DNA of 32,020 bases from Streptomyces regalis (GCF_001509475.1 NZ_LLZG01000008.1:1-32020), one strand, 5' to 3'; counted from the stretch's first letter, positions 18,956-26,882 are shown. Notes: generated by a model not told the origin, from the letters alone. Translations and numbers: made by a program.

Positions 18956-20380
18956 ATGTCCGAAACACCCGCTGTCTCACGCCGACTGCTCCTGGGCGGA
19001 GCCGTCGCCACCGGCGCGCTCGCGGCCGGGATGACCGCCGCGGCACCGGACGCCTCCGCCGCGACCGGACAGGCGCCCAGCCGCCGTCCCGGGCAGAAGT
19101 CGATGACCGGCGTGCCGTTCGAGGTCCACAGAACCGTCCGCGTCGGTGTCATCGGCCTGGGCAACCGCGGCGGAGGCATGATCACGGGCTGGGCGGCGGT
19201 ACCCGGCTGCACCGTGACCGCCGTCTGCGACATCCGCGCCGATCGCGCGCGACGCGCCGCCGACCGCCTGGTGAGCAAGGGCGAACCCCGCCCCGCCGAA
19301 TACGGCGGATCAGCCGACTCCTACGCGCGGATGCTCCAGCGCGACGACATCGACCTGGTGTACGTCGCCACGCCGTGGGAGTTCCACTACGAGCACGGCA
19401 GAGCCGCCCTGGCGAGCGGCAGGCACGCCGTGGTGGAACTCCCCGTCGCGACCGAGCTGCGCCAGCTGTGGGACCTGGTCGACACCTCCGAGCGCACCCG
19501 CAGGCACCTGCTCCTCGCCGAGAACTGCAGCTACGGCCGCAACGAACTGGCCATGCTGAGGATGGCGCACGCCGGTCTGTTCGGCGACATCACCAACGGC
19601 CACGGCGGCTACCTCCACGACCTGCGTGAGCTCCTCTTCTCCGACACGTACTACACCGACTCCTGGCGACGGCTGTGGCACACCCGCAGCACCGCGTCCC
19701 TGTACCCCATGCACGGGCTGGCCCCGATCGCGGCGGCCATGGACATCAACCGCGGCGACCGGATGACCACCCTGCGCGCCACCGCGACCGCCCCGAAGGG
19801 ACTGGCCGACTACCGCGAGCGCTTCATCCCCCAGGACCACCCGTCCTGGAAGGAGACGTACATCAACGGTGACCTGGTCACCTGCCTCATCGAGACGGAG
19901 AGGGGCAGGGTCGTCCGAGCCGAGCACGACGTGAGTTCACCCCGGCCGTACAGCAGGATCAACACCCTCGCCGGCAGCCGCGGGATCGTCGAGGACTACG
20001 CCGGACCCGCCCCGACCGGCGCACGCGTCTATCTCGAACCGGACCATGGCGGCCACACCTGGCGCGACTTCGCCGACTACCGCAAGGAGTTCGACCACTG
20101 GCTGTGGCAGAAGGTCGGCGACGACGCCGCGAACAACGGCGGTCACGGCGGCATGGACTACGTCCTGCAGTGGCGCACCGTCCAGCTGATGCGTGCCGGG
20201 CTGGTGCCCGACATCGACGTGTACGACTCGGCTGCCTGGTGCGCGGCGGTCCCCCTGAGCGCCGCATCGCTGGCGAGGCAGGGCCGACCGGTCGAGATCC
20301 CCGACTTCACCCGCGGAGCCTGGGCCGGCAGACGACCCGGACTCGACTCCAGCCCCACGGACATGCCGCCCGTCGGCTGA
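18956..20380 (+). CDS. Tat-exported Gfo/Idh/MocA oxidoreductase-fold protein, GH109 type
   Basis: The 474-residue protein begins with a twin-arginine signal (SRRLLLGGAVATGALAAGM, cleavage after about residue 38). A Rossmann NAD-binding domain follows (VGVIGLGNRGGGM near 63) and the C-terminal Gfo/Idh/MocA domain. The motifs GGYLHDLRELLFSDTYY and LYPMHGLAPIAAAMDINRGD closely follow glycoside hydrolase family 109, which uses a tightly bound NAD in an oxidation-elimination mechanism to cleave alpha-N-acetylgalactosaminides; His and Tyr of the YPMHG motif are expected at the active site. Tat export fits a cofactor loaded before secretion. The true sugar substrate is not certain. The ATG at 18956 has AGGAG 10 bp upstream and a good promoter at 18859-18887. 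Confidence 0.85.
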   Translation: MSETPAVSRRLLLGGAVATGALAAGMTAAAPDASAATGQAPSRRPGQKSMTGVPFEVHRTVRVGVIGLGNRGGGMITGWAAVPGCTVTAVCDIRADRARRAADRLVSKGEPRPAEYGGSADSYARMLQRDDIDLVYVATPWEFHYEHGRAALASGRHAVVELPVATELRQLWDLVDTSERTRRHLLLAENCSYGRNELAMLRMAHAGLFGDITNGHGGYLHDLRELLFSDTYYTDSWRRLWHTRSTASLYPMHGLAPIAAAMDINRGDRMTTLRATATAPKGLADYRERFIPQDHPSWKETYINGDLVTCLIETERGRVVRAEHDVSSPRPYSRINTLAGSRGIVEDYAGPAPTGARVYLEPDHGGHTWRDFADYRKEFDHWLWQKVGDDAANNGGHGGMDYVLQWRTVQLMRAGLVPDIDVYDSAAWCAAVPLSAASLARQGRPVEIPDFTRGAWAGRRPGLDSSPTDMPPVG

Positions 20381-20498
20381 GGGGTGCCGCGCCGAAGCCT
20401 TCCGCCGTCGCGGCGCCGGGTCCAGCGGAACCGGTCCCATTCGGAGCTGAGCGCGATCCTTCGCAGCTGATCCCTCGTCAGAGCCGGGGTCGATCGGG

Positions 20499-20950
20499 TC
20501 AGGGTGCCATGGGTGCCGGGGTTGAAGGCGCTGATCTATCCGGACCGTGGTCATGTCCATTCGGGTCGGGCAGCCAAGTGGTGACGCAACTGTCGAACTG
20601 GTAGTCCGAGCTCTTGGTCGGACAGCCGATGGTCAGCTCGGACTGGGCACCGGCCTCGAACCGGCTGAAGCCGATGGTGAGGGCGGCGGGGCCGTTGCCG
20701 TCGTCGTAGACCACCGTGGCGTGCGGGCCGAGTTCTTCGTACAGATGCTTTCCGTCCGGCTCGGTGACCTTGGCCTCCGGCAGCAGGTCCTTGAGCGTGG
20801 AGATCAGGTCGGCCGTGGAGGTGGGTCGGGGGCCGGCGTCGCGGAGGAATGGCGCGGGCCGGGCGTATCCCCGGCCAACAAGGCCTTGCCGCCTGCGGCG
20901 AACGCGATTCCGGCCGCGGCGACCCGCCACCGCAGCCGCCCTCGCATCAT
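20499..20950 (-). pseudogene. Frameshifted remnant of a small secreted or membrane-anchored protein
   Basis: An ATG pair at 20950/20947 opens a frame with a basic-hydrophobic N-terminus (MRGRLRWRVAAAGIAFAAGG) that reaches a stop in PPPRPT. The neighbouring frame continues sensibly as STADLISTLKDLLPEAKVTE, EELGPHATVVYDDGNGPAAL and LTIGFSRFE up to CVTTWLPD, then becomes low-complexity. So there is one frameshift near 20835-20850 and a probable C-terminal truncation. Streptomyces genomes carry paralogous small secreted proteins of this general pattern of unknown function. Confidence 0.5.
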
Positions 20951-21453
20951 CCCGGCAGCGACGAGATCGCGCCGATCCGCGGGGACGCCGACGCCTTGCG
21001 AGGCATGGCTGAGCGCCCTTCGAAAGGGTTCTCGTCACTATCCAGGCCGATGGCCGCAGCAACTGCCGGACCGCGGCCGGCCCACAGTTTTCCGTGGGCC
21101 GGCATGCAATGGGGCCTCGAACGGTGTCTGTCCGCGTTGCGAGCGACCATGAGGACACGGGACCTGGGACCTGGCGGCGCGGTTTGCGCGCCACCTCGGC
21201 CTGCCGGCGGACCCCCTCGGGCGGCGGTCGCCTTCGAAAGCCCCTCGTCGGCCGCCACCGTGTAGCCGAGCAGCTCTGAGCTGCTGCCCCGCCGAAAACC
21301 ACGCAACAAATTTCAGGCCATTTCATACCCAGGCACATCGGCCACGCCTTCAACCGGCAAACGAAATGGAACCCCTCTCACCTCCTCGACCATGGGGACA
21401 ACAAGTCGGGTACTTCAAGGCATCGAACACCCCAAACAGAAGGGAGTTGCACG
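20951..21453. other. Gap before the SSI gene
   Basis: No convincing gene. The last 150 bp (about 21300-21450) is clearly less GC-rich and probably holds the promoter of the SSI gene, but no confident -35/-10 pair could be named. Open frames on both strands are Arg/Pro-rich shadows. Confidence 0.4.
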
Positions 21454-21900
21454 ATGCGACCAATGACACGCTGGGCCATGACAGGAGTCCTGCTCACCAC
21501 GGCTCTCGCCGGTCCGCTGAGCATGCCCGCCCACAGCGCGCCCGGCTCCGCACCGGCCTCGCTGTACGCCCCGTCGGCGCTGGTCATGACCACCGGCCAT
21601 GGAGAGAAGGCCGCCACCACAGCACCGGAGCGCGCGGTGACGGTGAACTGTGCGTACACCACCTCGGGAACTCACCCCGATCCGCGACAAGCCTGCGCGG
21701 ATCTGGACCGCGTGAACGGGGACCTCGACCGCTTGGCCACCCTCCGCGGGAATGAGGCGGGACAACCCTGCACCAAGGAATATCGCCCCGTTGTCGTCAC
21801 CATTCAAGGTGTATGGCGTGGTACACGCATAAACTATGAGCACACCTTCGCCAATCCTTGCATCAAGGAAACTCAGGGGGCTGCGGCATTTGCCTTCTGA
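21454..21900 (+). CDS. ssi: Streptomyces subtilisin inhibitor (SSI) family protease inhibitor
   Basis: The 148-residue precursor has a signal peptide (hydrophobic core about 10-22, likely cleavage after AHS near residue 28) and a mature domain of about 115 residues starting SLYAPSALVMTTGHGE. The four conserved cysteines are present, expected to pair as NC-AC and PC-PC. The reactive-site loop reads CTKEY, so the P1 residue is Lys; this predicts inhibition of trypsin-like proteases as well as the subtilisins that SSI members usually block. Such inhibitors control extracellular proteases in mycelial development. The ATG at 21454 has AAGGGAG seven bases upstream. It is a monocistronic, extracellular product. 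Confidence 0.93.
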   Translation: MRPMTRWAMTGVLLTTALAGPLSMPAHSAPGSAPASLYAPSALVMTTGHGEKAATTAPERAVTVNCAYTTSGTHPDPRQACADLDRVNGDLDRLATLRGNEAGQPCTKEYRPVVVTIQGVWRGTRINYEHTFANPCIKETQGAAAFAF

Positions 21901-21989
21901 GCCACCACGGCCGAGGTAAAGCCTCACATCGACGGGGCGGGGCGCACACTGGCGGGCGGCCCGCCCCTTCGGTGAGGGCGGGGCGGGGT

Positions 21990-22400
21990 CGGCGCAGGTT
22001 GGCCACGGGGGTGGAGGTGAGGCGGCGGGTGGCTTCCACGCCGTCGATGCCCTCGCCCAGCTGCAGATCCATCAGCACCACGTCCGGGACGAGCTTCGCG
22101 GCCGGCGCGAACGCCTCCTCGCCGGTGCGCCGGCCTCGCCGACGACCTCAATGTCTGTCTGGTGCGCTGTCGAGCAGGGCGAGCAGACCGGCGCGTACGA
22201 CGGCGTGGTCGTCGCAGACCGCGCCCGCATCGCGGGCAGTCCGTAGCCGTCGTCGGCGACGTCCAGGACCACCGCGTCGTGGCGTTGTCGGCGGCGGCGT
22301 GTTCACGGACGTTGGCCAGGGCGCCCTGCGCAATGCGCAGCAGGGCGGACTGGACCTGGTCGGGCAGCTCGGGGAGGCGCCCGTCGTCGACGTGGACCTA
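21990..22400 (-). pseudogene. Fused remnant of a histidine kinase and NarL-type response regulator
   Basis: Reading the minus strand with several frame changes gives, in order, pieces of a two-component system. LPDQVQSALLRIAQGALANV and REHAAADNA resemble the HATPase N-box of a NarX/DesK-type kinase. VVLDVADDGYGLPAMRAR is the G-box region. Then VCDDHAVVRAGLLALLDSAP is the start of the receiver domain, DIEVVGEAG follows in a new frame, and FAPAAKLVPDVVLMDLQLGE holds the phospho-acceptor Asp, ending GVEATRRLTS. The kinase end and regulator start are closer than a normal gene pair, and the LuxR-type DNA-binding domain is missing. At least three frameshifts make it non-functional. Confidence 0.75.
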
Positions 22401-22548
22401 TGTCTACCCGGACGGCCCGGCGCGCCTCGGGGAGGCTCACCGGCCTGTCGACTCTCCGCTCCCCCAGCGTGCCCCGAAATCCAGGTGCCTTCCGACGAAC
22501 GCCTCGACTACGGTGAGCATTGTTCAGGTGCGCAGGCTGTGGCTACTT

Positions 22549-22625
22549 CGCCTCTCAAGCGGGTGACGCGGGTTCGAATCCCGTCGCCGGCGCCATGCCG
22601 GTGTCGTCCAGCGGCCCAGGACACC
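22549..22625 (+). tRNA. Circularly permuted tRNA-Glu(CTC): 3' half, one base, 5' half
   Basis: 22549-22595 is the 3' half of a tRNA: CGC of the anticodon stem, loop CTCTCAA with anticodon CTC, stem GCGGG (22559-22563), 4-nt variable loop, T-arm GCGGG/TTCGAAT/CCCGT (22568-22584), acceptor strand CGCCGGC (22585-22591), G and CCA. One T (22596) follows, then the 5' half at 22597-22625: acceptor GCCGGTG, TC, D-arm GTCC/AGCGGCCCA/GGAC, A, CC. Joined 5' half to 3' half, these give exactly 76 nt. The acceptor stem has 7 of 7 pairs (one G-T) and the anticodon stem CCCGC/GCGGG has 5 of 5. U11-A24 and the lack of base 47 agree with tRNA-Glu. Whether it is transcribed and matured is unknown; two adjacent truncated tRNAs is the alternative. 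Confidence 0.65.
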
Positions 22626-22670
22626 TACAGTGCGCCGCCGCCGACCTCGATCTCTGAACGCCCACGGCAC

Positions 22671-22704
22671 GAGCCGCCCGCCACGGGAAACCGGCGGGCG
22701 GCTT
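22671..22704 (+). terminator. GC-rich terminator hairpin after the permuted tRNA
   Basis: An inverted repeat of about ten pairs, GCCGCCCGCC against GGCGGGCGGC, surrounds a loop containing ACGGGAAACC and is followed by TTC. It lies about 45 bp past the tRNA halves, as expected for a tRNA transcript terminator in this genus. Confidence 0.65.
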
Positions 22705-22734
22705 CAGGAGCTTCCTGGCGCATGGGCGGCTGAT

Positions 22735-22756
22735 GTCGATCCCACGTCGATCCCAC
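22735..22756 (+). repeat. Tandem 11-bp direct repeat
   Basis: GTCGATCCCAC occurs twice in immediate succession (22735-22745 and 22746-22756), just downstream of the tRNA terminator and about 70 bp before the next gene start. It may be a regulator site or the arm-type site of a lost integrase. Confidence 0.5.
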
Positions 22757-22825
22757 CGCATAGTGGTGTGACAAGGGGAAACTCGGACTGAGAACCGTTG
22801 ATGACGCGCGGAGGGAGAATACGCG

Positions 22826-23353
22826 ATGAGTCAGCACAGGACGAGTTCTTCACATCTTCCTCAGCCGTTGCGGACCCTTGGTTCCGGGCTCCGCCGCTTG
22901 CCCGGCGCGGGGCAGGTGAGCAGGGTCGCCGACGGCGCGCTGGATCGGATTGGAGCGGTCTCGCCGCGCGGACGGCGGATCGCTGTCTATACCGGAGCCG
23001 GGGTGCTCGGCGTGGCCGGCGTGGTGGAATGGCCGCTGGCTGTCACCGGCGCGGCCGTCGCCTGGCTGACCCAGCCGCGCCCGCACCAGGACGCACCAGG
23101 GGAAACGGCTCAGGACGACATGGCGCAGCAAAGCGGGCGGCCGGCTGCGGTCGGGCCCGGCAATGTCCCCGCTGGAACTGCCGACACCGTGTCGGAGTCC
23201 CAAGGTCCCGGCGCCAGGCTGGCCCCCTCCCACTTCCAGCACGACCACCCTGAGCACGGCAGGCACGATCAACCCGCCAAGGTCGGTGATCCTGCCACGA
23301 CGTCGGCGCTCAAGAAGGTCGCGGAGGCCTCCGCACACCACGACGGGCCGTAG
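22826..23353 (+). CDS. Hypothetical single-span membrane protein
   Basis: The 175-residue product has a basic N-terminal third, one or two hydrophobic segments (about residues 52-81, IAVYTGAGVLGVAGVVEWPL onward) and a hydrophilic C-terminal tail rich in Pro, Gln, Asp and His (FQHDHPEHGRHDQ) that might bind metal, although this is a guess. The ATG at 22826 has a clear GGAGGGAG site about 7 bp upstream. I do not recognise the family. It stands alone between the tRNA locus and the convergent FAD-oxidoreductase gene. Confidence 0.6.
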   Translation: MSQHRTSSSHLPQPLRTLGSGLRRLPGAGQVSRVADGALDRIGAVSPRGRRIAVYTGAGVLGVAGVVEWPLAVTGAAVAWLTQPRPHQDAPGETAQDDMAQQSGRPAAVGPGNVPAGTADTVSESQGPGARLAPSHFQHDHPEHGRHDQPAKVGDPATTSALKKVAEASAHHDGP

Positions 23354-23547
23354 GCATCCGACTCGTCAGCAAACGATCGGTCCCCGAAGCAACCGCAACG
23401 GGTGGCTGCCCTTCCGCGACGCCCGCCGCAACTCCCTCACCACACGCCACGAAGTCGTCCAGATCTGACGGGCCCGCGTCGCCTCCGCCCCAGTGGTCAA
23501 CGCGGGCCCATCTCCAGCCATGGTGTCCGGCCAAGTGCCGGCCTCGC

Positions 23548-24972
23548 TCAGACCCCCGGTCCCTCCGGTGTCGCCGGCGGCTCGGCAGGGGTCGTGGCCG
23601 GTGGGTGGAAAAGGACGGCTCGGGCCACAGGCGGGGCGAACAGGGCGGTGACGGGCGCGGAGAGGGTCAGTACGGCACGGAAGGCGCGCCCTACGACGGG
23701 GTCGCCGGGGGCGCGCTCCTGGACGCGCTGCAGGTACCAGCCGGCAGCACGGTCCGCGGTCCCGCCGGCCACCGCGTTGCCGACCGCGCCCGGCATCTTG
23801 CGGTCCGCCCCGGCGGAGATGTCCCACGCCTGCTGGGACGCCGTAAGGAGTGCCCGCTGCACGCGCCGCGTCGTGGGGGTCCGGCGTGGATCGGCCAGCG
23901 CATCGCGCAGAGCGACCGCGCTCATCGCGGCGACGGCCATGCCCTGCCCGTAGATCGGGTTGAAGGTGCACAGGGCGTCGCCGGTGGCGACGAATCCGGC
24001 CGGGCAGCTGCCGGGCGCGTCGTAGCGGCGCCGGGCATTGGCGGTCCGTCGGTAGCCGAACGCCGGTGAGAGCGGTTCGGCCTCGCTCAGCCACCGGTGC
24101 AGGAGTGGATGCGGCAGCCTCTTGGTGTAGGTCACGAACTCGTCGTCGTCCGTGGGCGGTTCGTCACCGCGCAGGCCCGAGACGATGACCAGATGGCTGC
24201 CGTCCTCCAGTGGCAGCGCACCGCCGGCGTGGACCTGGTCGGGGCTCGGGTAGACGTAGTAGCCGACGGTGTCGCCGTCGAGGACGCCGCTCCTGCCGCG
24301 GTAGATGCGCGAGGCGTACGCAAGCCCCGTGTCGATGGTCTCCTCGTGCGGCGCCTCGGCCCCGATGGCCGTGAGCCACTGCGGGGCCTTCGTGCCGCTG
24401 CCGGAGGCGTCGACGACCAGGTCGGCCTCGAGGGCCCGCTGCTCCCCGCGGGCGTCGCCGGAGCGGTCCCGCAGCAGCACGCCCCGCACGCGCGAGGCGT
24501 CACCGAGGAGCCCTACGACATCCGTCCCCTCCACCACGCTGATCACCGGGTTGGCCAGAACCCGCCGCCGTACCAGCTCCTCGAGCTGCGCGCGGGAACC
24601 GGTGTAGATGTGCGTCGTCGCGGGCGTCCGGCGGAACCAGCGCCCGTTCTGCCACAGCACCATGTCCGAGGGCATGCCCACCCGCGGCGCGCCCGCCGCC
24701 CGCAGCTCCGCCAGGAAGCCCGGCAGCAGCGACTCCAGGGCCACCTGCCCGGCATCCAGCAGGACGTGCGGATGCCGGCCCTGCGGTACGCCCGGCCGCG
24801 GCCCCGTCCCTTCCGGGAACCGGTCGCGCTCCACGACGGTCACCCGGTCGGCGTGCCCGGCCAGAACGTGCGCCGCGAGCATCCCCGCGAGACTCCCGCC
24901 CACCACGACCGCATGCCGCCCACCCCGGCCACTGCCCACGCCCCAACCGTCCTTTTCTCCGGCAGAGTTCAC
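23548..24972 (-). CDS. FAD-dependent oxidoreductase (monooxygenase/halogenase-like fold)
   Basis: The 474-residue protein starts with a Rossmann FAD-binding motif (AVVVGGSLAGMLAAHVLA, residues about 20-37, then VVERD) and has the second FAD motif near residue 300 (GFVATGDALCTFNPIYGQGM), typical of the PHBH-fold group that includes aromatic hydroxylases, epoxidases and flavin halogenases. The halogenase WxWxIP motif is absent. GRHPHVLLDAGQVALESLLPG is typical of a Streptomyces subgroup annotated only as FAD-dependent oxidoreductases. The GTG at 24972 was chosen because AGGGGAG lies seven bases upstream; TTG 25002 is in frame. A methyltransferase gene lies upstream on the same strand, so the two could act on the same small molecule. 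Confidence 0.85.
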   Translation of the reverse strand: MNSAGEKDGWGVGSGRGGRHAVVVGGSLAGMLAAHVLAGHADRVTVVERDRFPEGTGPRPGVPQGRHPHVLLDAGQVALESLLPGFLAELRAAGAPRVGMPSDMVLWQNGRWFRRTPATTHIYTGSRAQLEELVRRRVLANPVISVVEGTDVVGLLGDASRVRGVLLRDRSGDARGEQRALEADLVVDASGSGTKAPQWLTAIGAEAPHEETIDTGLAYASRIYRGRSGVLDGDTVGYYVYPSPDQVHAGGALPLEDGSHLVIVSGLRGDEPPTDDDEFVTYTKRLPHPLLHRWLSEAEPLSPAFGYRRTANARRRYDAPGSCPAGFVATGDALCTFNPIYGQGMAVAAMSAVALRDALADPRRTPTTRRVQRALLTASQQAWDISAGADRKMPGAVGNAVAGGTADRAAGWYLQRVQERAPGDPVVGRAFRAVLTLSAPVTALFAPPVARAVLFHPPATTPAEPPATPEGPGV

Positions 24973-25205
24973 CGAGCCGCTCCCCTGATCGCCACGTCGC
25001 AAGAAGGCACCAGTATCCCGCTCCGCAGGAGCGGTTGACCGCGTTCAAGCCCTTTTACGCCTCCCCGAGTACACCCATCCGCCCCCGGCCCCGGCCCCCA
25101 GTGGGAGGAGCGGCATTCCACGCAGCCGGCCGAGCAGAGATGGAGCACGTCGGCGCGCGTCGCAGCGATGCCAGGGGTCGGGTCACCGGGAGGTCCGGTC
25201 GGTCG

Positions 25206-25946
25206 TCAGGCGCGGCAGCGCAGCATCTCCAGTGGGGGGTTGGCGAGGAAGTCCGCCCAGAAGTCCGCACCGAACTTGCGCATGCCGGCGTCGGACACTT
25301 CCAGGGGGACCCACGTCAATTCGCTGAATCCGGCCGCCCGCAGAGACTCTTCGTAGACCTCGCGGCGCGGGGCGGCGGCGATGATGCTGATCGGCGGGTC
25401 GAGCAGCGCCGTGACCCGGAAGCGCGGTCCGGTCTCGGTCTCCTCGCCGGTCGGCTCGCAGCGGAAGCCGTACTTCTCCAAGGACAGCCCGTCGGCGCGG
25501 AAGTCGGGTGACTGGGCGAGCACGAAGAACTCGGCGCCGGGCACCAGGCTGTGGTGCACGTTGCGGCACATCCGCTCCATGTCGGCGACGTCCTGAGCGT
25601 AGTTGAGCATCTGGACTCCCGTGGCAACGTCGAAGCGCCGCCCGAGGGAACGTGGTTCGGACACGTCGCCCACCTCGTAGCGCACACCCAGCGGCTCGTG
25701 CTCCTCCAACTTCTGTGCGGCGGCGATCATTTCGCCGGAGATGTCGATGCCGAGCACCTCCGTGGCGCCACGCCTCTTGAACTCCCGGCTGTAGAAGCCG
25801 GTGCCGCAGGCGAGGTCGAGGACCGACTTGCCGCGTACGTCCCCGACCATGGCCAGGAAACCGGGCACCTCCGCATACTGCGTCAGCGGCAGGGACTTGA
25901 AGCCCTCGAACGCCTCACCGATCTCGTCGTACTGCTGCACGCTCAT
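25206..25946 (-). CDS. Class I SAM-dependent methyltransferase
   Basis: The 246-residue cytoplasmic enzyme has the full Rossmann-like methyltransferase core. Motif I is VLDLACGTGFYSREF (residues about 42-56), the acidic end of strand 2 is LGIDISGEM, motif II is YEVGDVSEP, and motif III is FDVATGVQMLNYA. The second half (LSLEKYGFRCEPTGEETETG) probably shapes the acceptor pocket and gives no substrate clue. The ATG at 25946 is the first in frame and gives the usual length of small-molecule methyltransferases. It lies about 230 bp upstream of the FAD oxidoreductase on the same strand; the pair may form a small natural-product tailoring unit. Confidence 0.87.
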   Translation of the reverse strand: MSVQQYDEIGEAFEGFKSLPLTQYAEVPGFLAMVGDVRGKSVLDLACGTGFYSREFKRRGATEVLGIDISGEMIAAAQKLEEHEPLGVRYEVGDVSEPRSLGRRFDVATGVQMLNYAQDVADMERMCRNVHHSLVPGAEFFVLAQSPDFRADGLSLEKYGFRCEPTGEETETGPRFRVTALLDPPISIIAAAPRREVYEESLRAAGFSELTWVPLEVSDAGMRKFGADFWADFLANPPLEMLRCRA

Positions 25947-26164
25947 CGTGGTGTCCTCCCATGTGCTTGGTCATGTCGTCGGCCTCGGCCGCCCGTCCCT
26001 GGGCACGCCGCGACCTCTGGCGGGAAGTCTCCTCGCGCCCCAACGCACCGTCGTACTGGCAGAAGCCACGAAGATGCGGGCACCGTCCCGGCATCCTGTA
26101 CGAGCAGCGCGCCGATGGCGGAGGTGCACACGGGCCGCGAAGCGACTGCTCATCGTCGCCGTTC

Positions 26165-26854
26165 ATGCCGAGTGCGTTGGCACGGACCGGACGGTTGCGG
26201 GCCCGGCGGGCGGCGCGGGGTCCGGTCACCGAGGGGGCGGCGCAGGCGGGCCTCGCCGCCCGGGGCGTGATCTGTCTGCTCGTCGGTGCGCCGGCGCTGC
26301 AGATCGCCTTCGGCGACACGAACGAGCAGGCCGACCGCACAGGAGCCTTGGCGGAACTGTCGCGGAAGCCTTTCGGCGCGGTGCTGCTGTGGGTGCTGGG
26401 CATCGGACTCGTCGGCATGGCTCTGTGGCGGCCGCCCGAGGCGCTCTTCGGCTCCGTCGGGCAGGACGGCCGCAGCGCACGCAAGCGGCTGCCGGCGACC
26501 GTGCGTTTCGCGTTCTACGTCTTCGTCGCCCACGGCTGGATCGGTGTACGGGCGCTCCGGCGCAAGTACCACGACAAGCTCAGACTCGGGCAGATGAGCC
26601 ACCGGACACGGCAGCTGGTGGATGTCACCGGCGTGGCGGGCGGCGCCGCCCGCGGGCTGGTGTTCGCCGCGGCCGGCGTCTTCGCCGTCCGCGCGGCCAT
26701 CGATTACGAAACCGACCGGGCCAAGGGGCTGGACGACACCCTGCGCACCTTCGCCGACACCCCGCTCGGCCCTTGGCTGCTGGTCTGCGTCGCGGCCGGG
26801 CTGATGCTGTTCGGTGTGTTCTCCTTCGCCATGGCCCGCTGGCGACGCGTCTGA
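26165..26854 (+). CDS. DUF1206 membrane protein lacking its middle part
   Basis: The product (229 residues) matches the DUF1206 family, which normally has six membrane helices in three repeated pairs. The first pair (AARGVICLLVGAPALQIAFGD, GAVLLWVLGIGLVGMALW) and the last pair (GGAARGLVFAAAGVFAVRAA, GPWLLVCVAAGLMLFGVFSF) are intact, including the linking motif KLRLGQMSHRTRQ. The middle pair is cut: RFAFYVFVAHGWIGVRALRR joins the first half of helix 3 to the end of helix 4, about 40-45 residues shorter than usual, without a frameshift. The ATG at 26165 has no obvious Shine-Dalgarno. Function of the family is unknown; whether this shortened form still folds is uncertain. Confidence 0.78.
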   Translation: MPSALARTGRLRARRAARGPVTEGAAQAGLAARGVICLLVGAPALQIAFGDTNEQADRTGALAELSRKPFGAVLLWVLGIGLVGMALWRPPEALFGSVGQDGRSARKRLPATVRFAFYVFVAHGWIGVRALRRKYHDKLRLGQMSHRTRQLVDVTGVAGGAARGLVFAAAGVFAVRAAIDYETDRAKGLDDTLRTFADTPLGPWLLVCVAAGLMLFGVFSFAMARWRRV

Positions 26855-26882
26855 GCCGCGCCCTACGGGGAACACGGAGCGG

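Noticed and set aside
22549..22595. Simple attachment-site fragment (tRNA 3' end left by an integrative element)
   Set aside because: It would explain the 3' half alone but not the complementary 5' half one base downstream; kept only as an alternative.
22555..22761. Minus-strand ORF ending in an ATGFEPASPA-like sequence
   Set aside because: This is the well-known artefact of translating the antisense strand of a tRNA T-arm and acceptor; it supports the tRNA call instead.
21900..22825. Possible CRISPR array or integrase gene next to the tRNA
   Set aside because: No repeat-spacer pattern beyond one 11-bp tandem pair, and no tyrosine or serine recombinase motifs in any frame.
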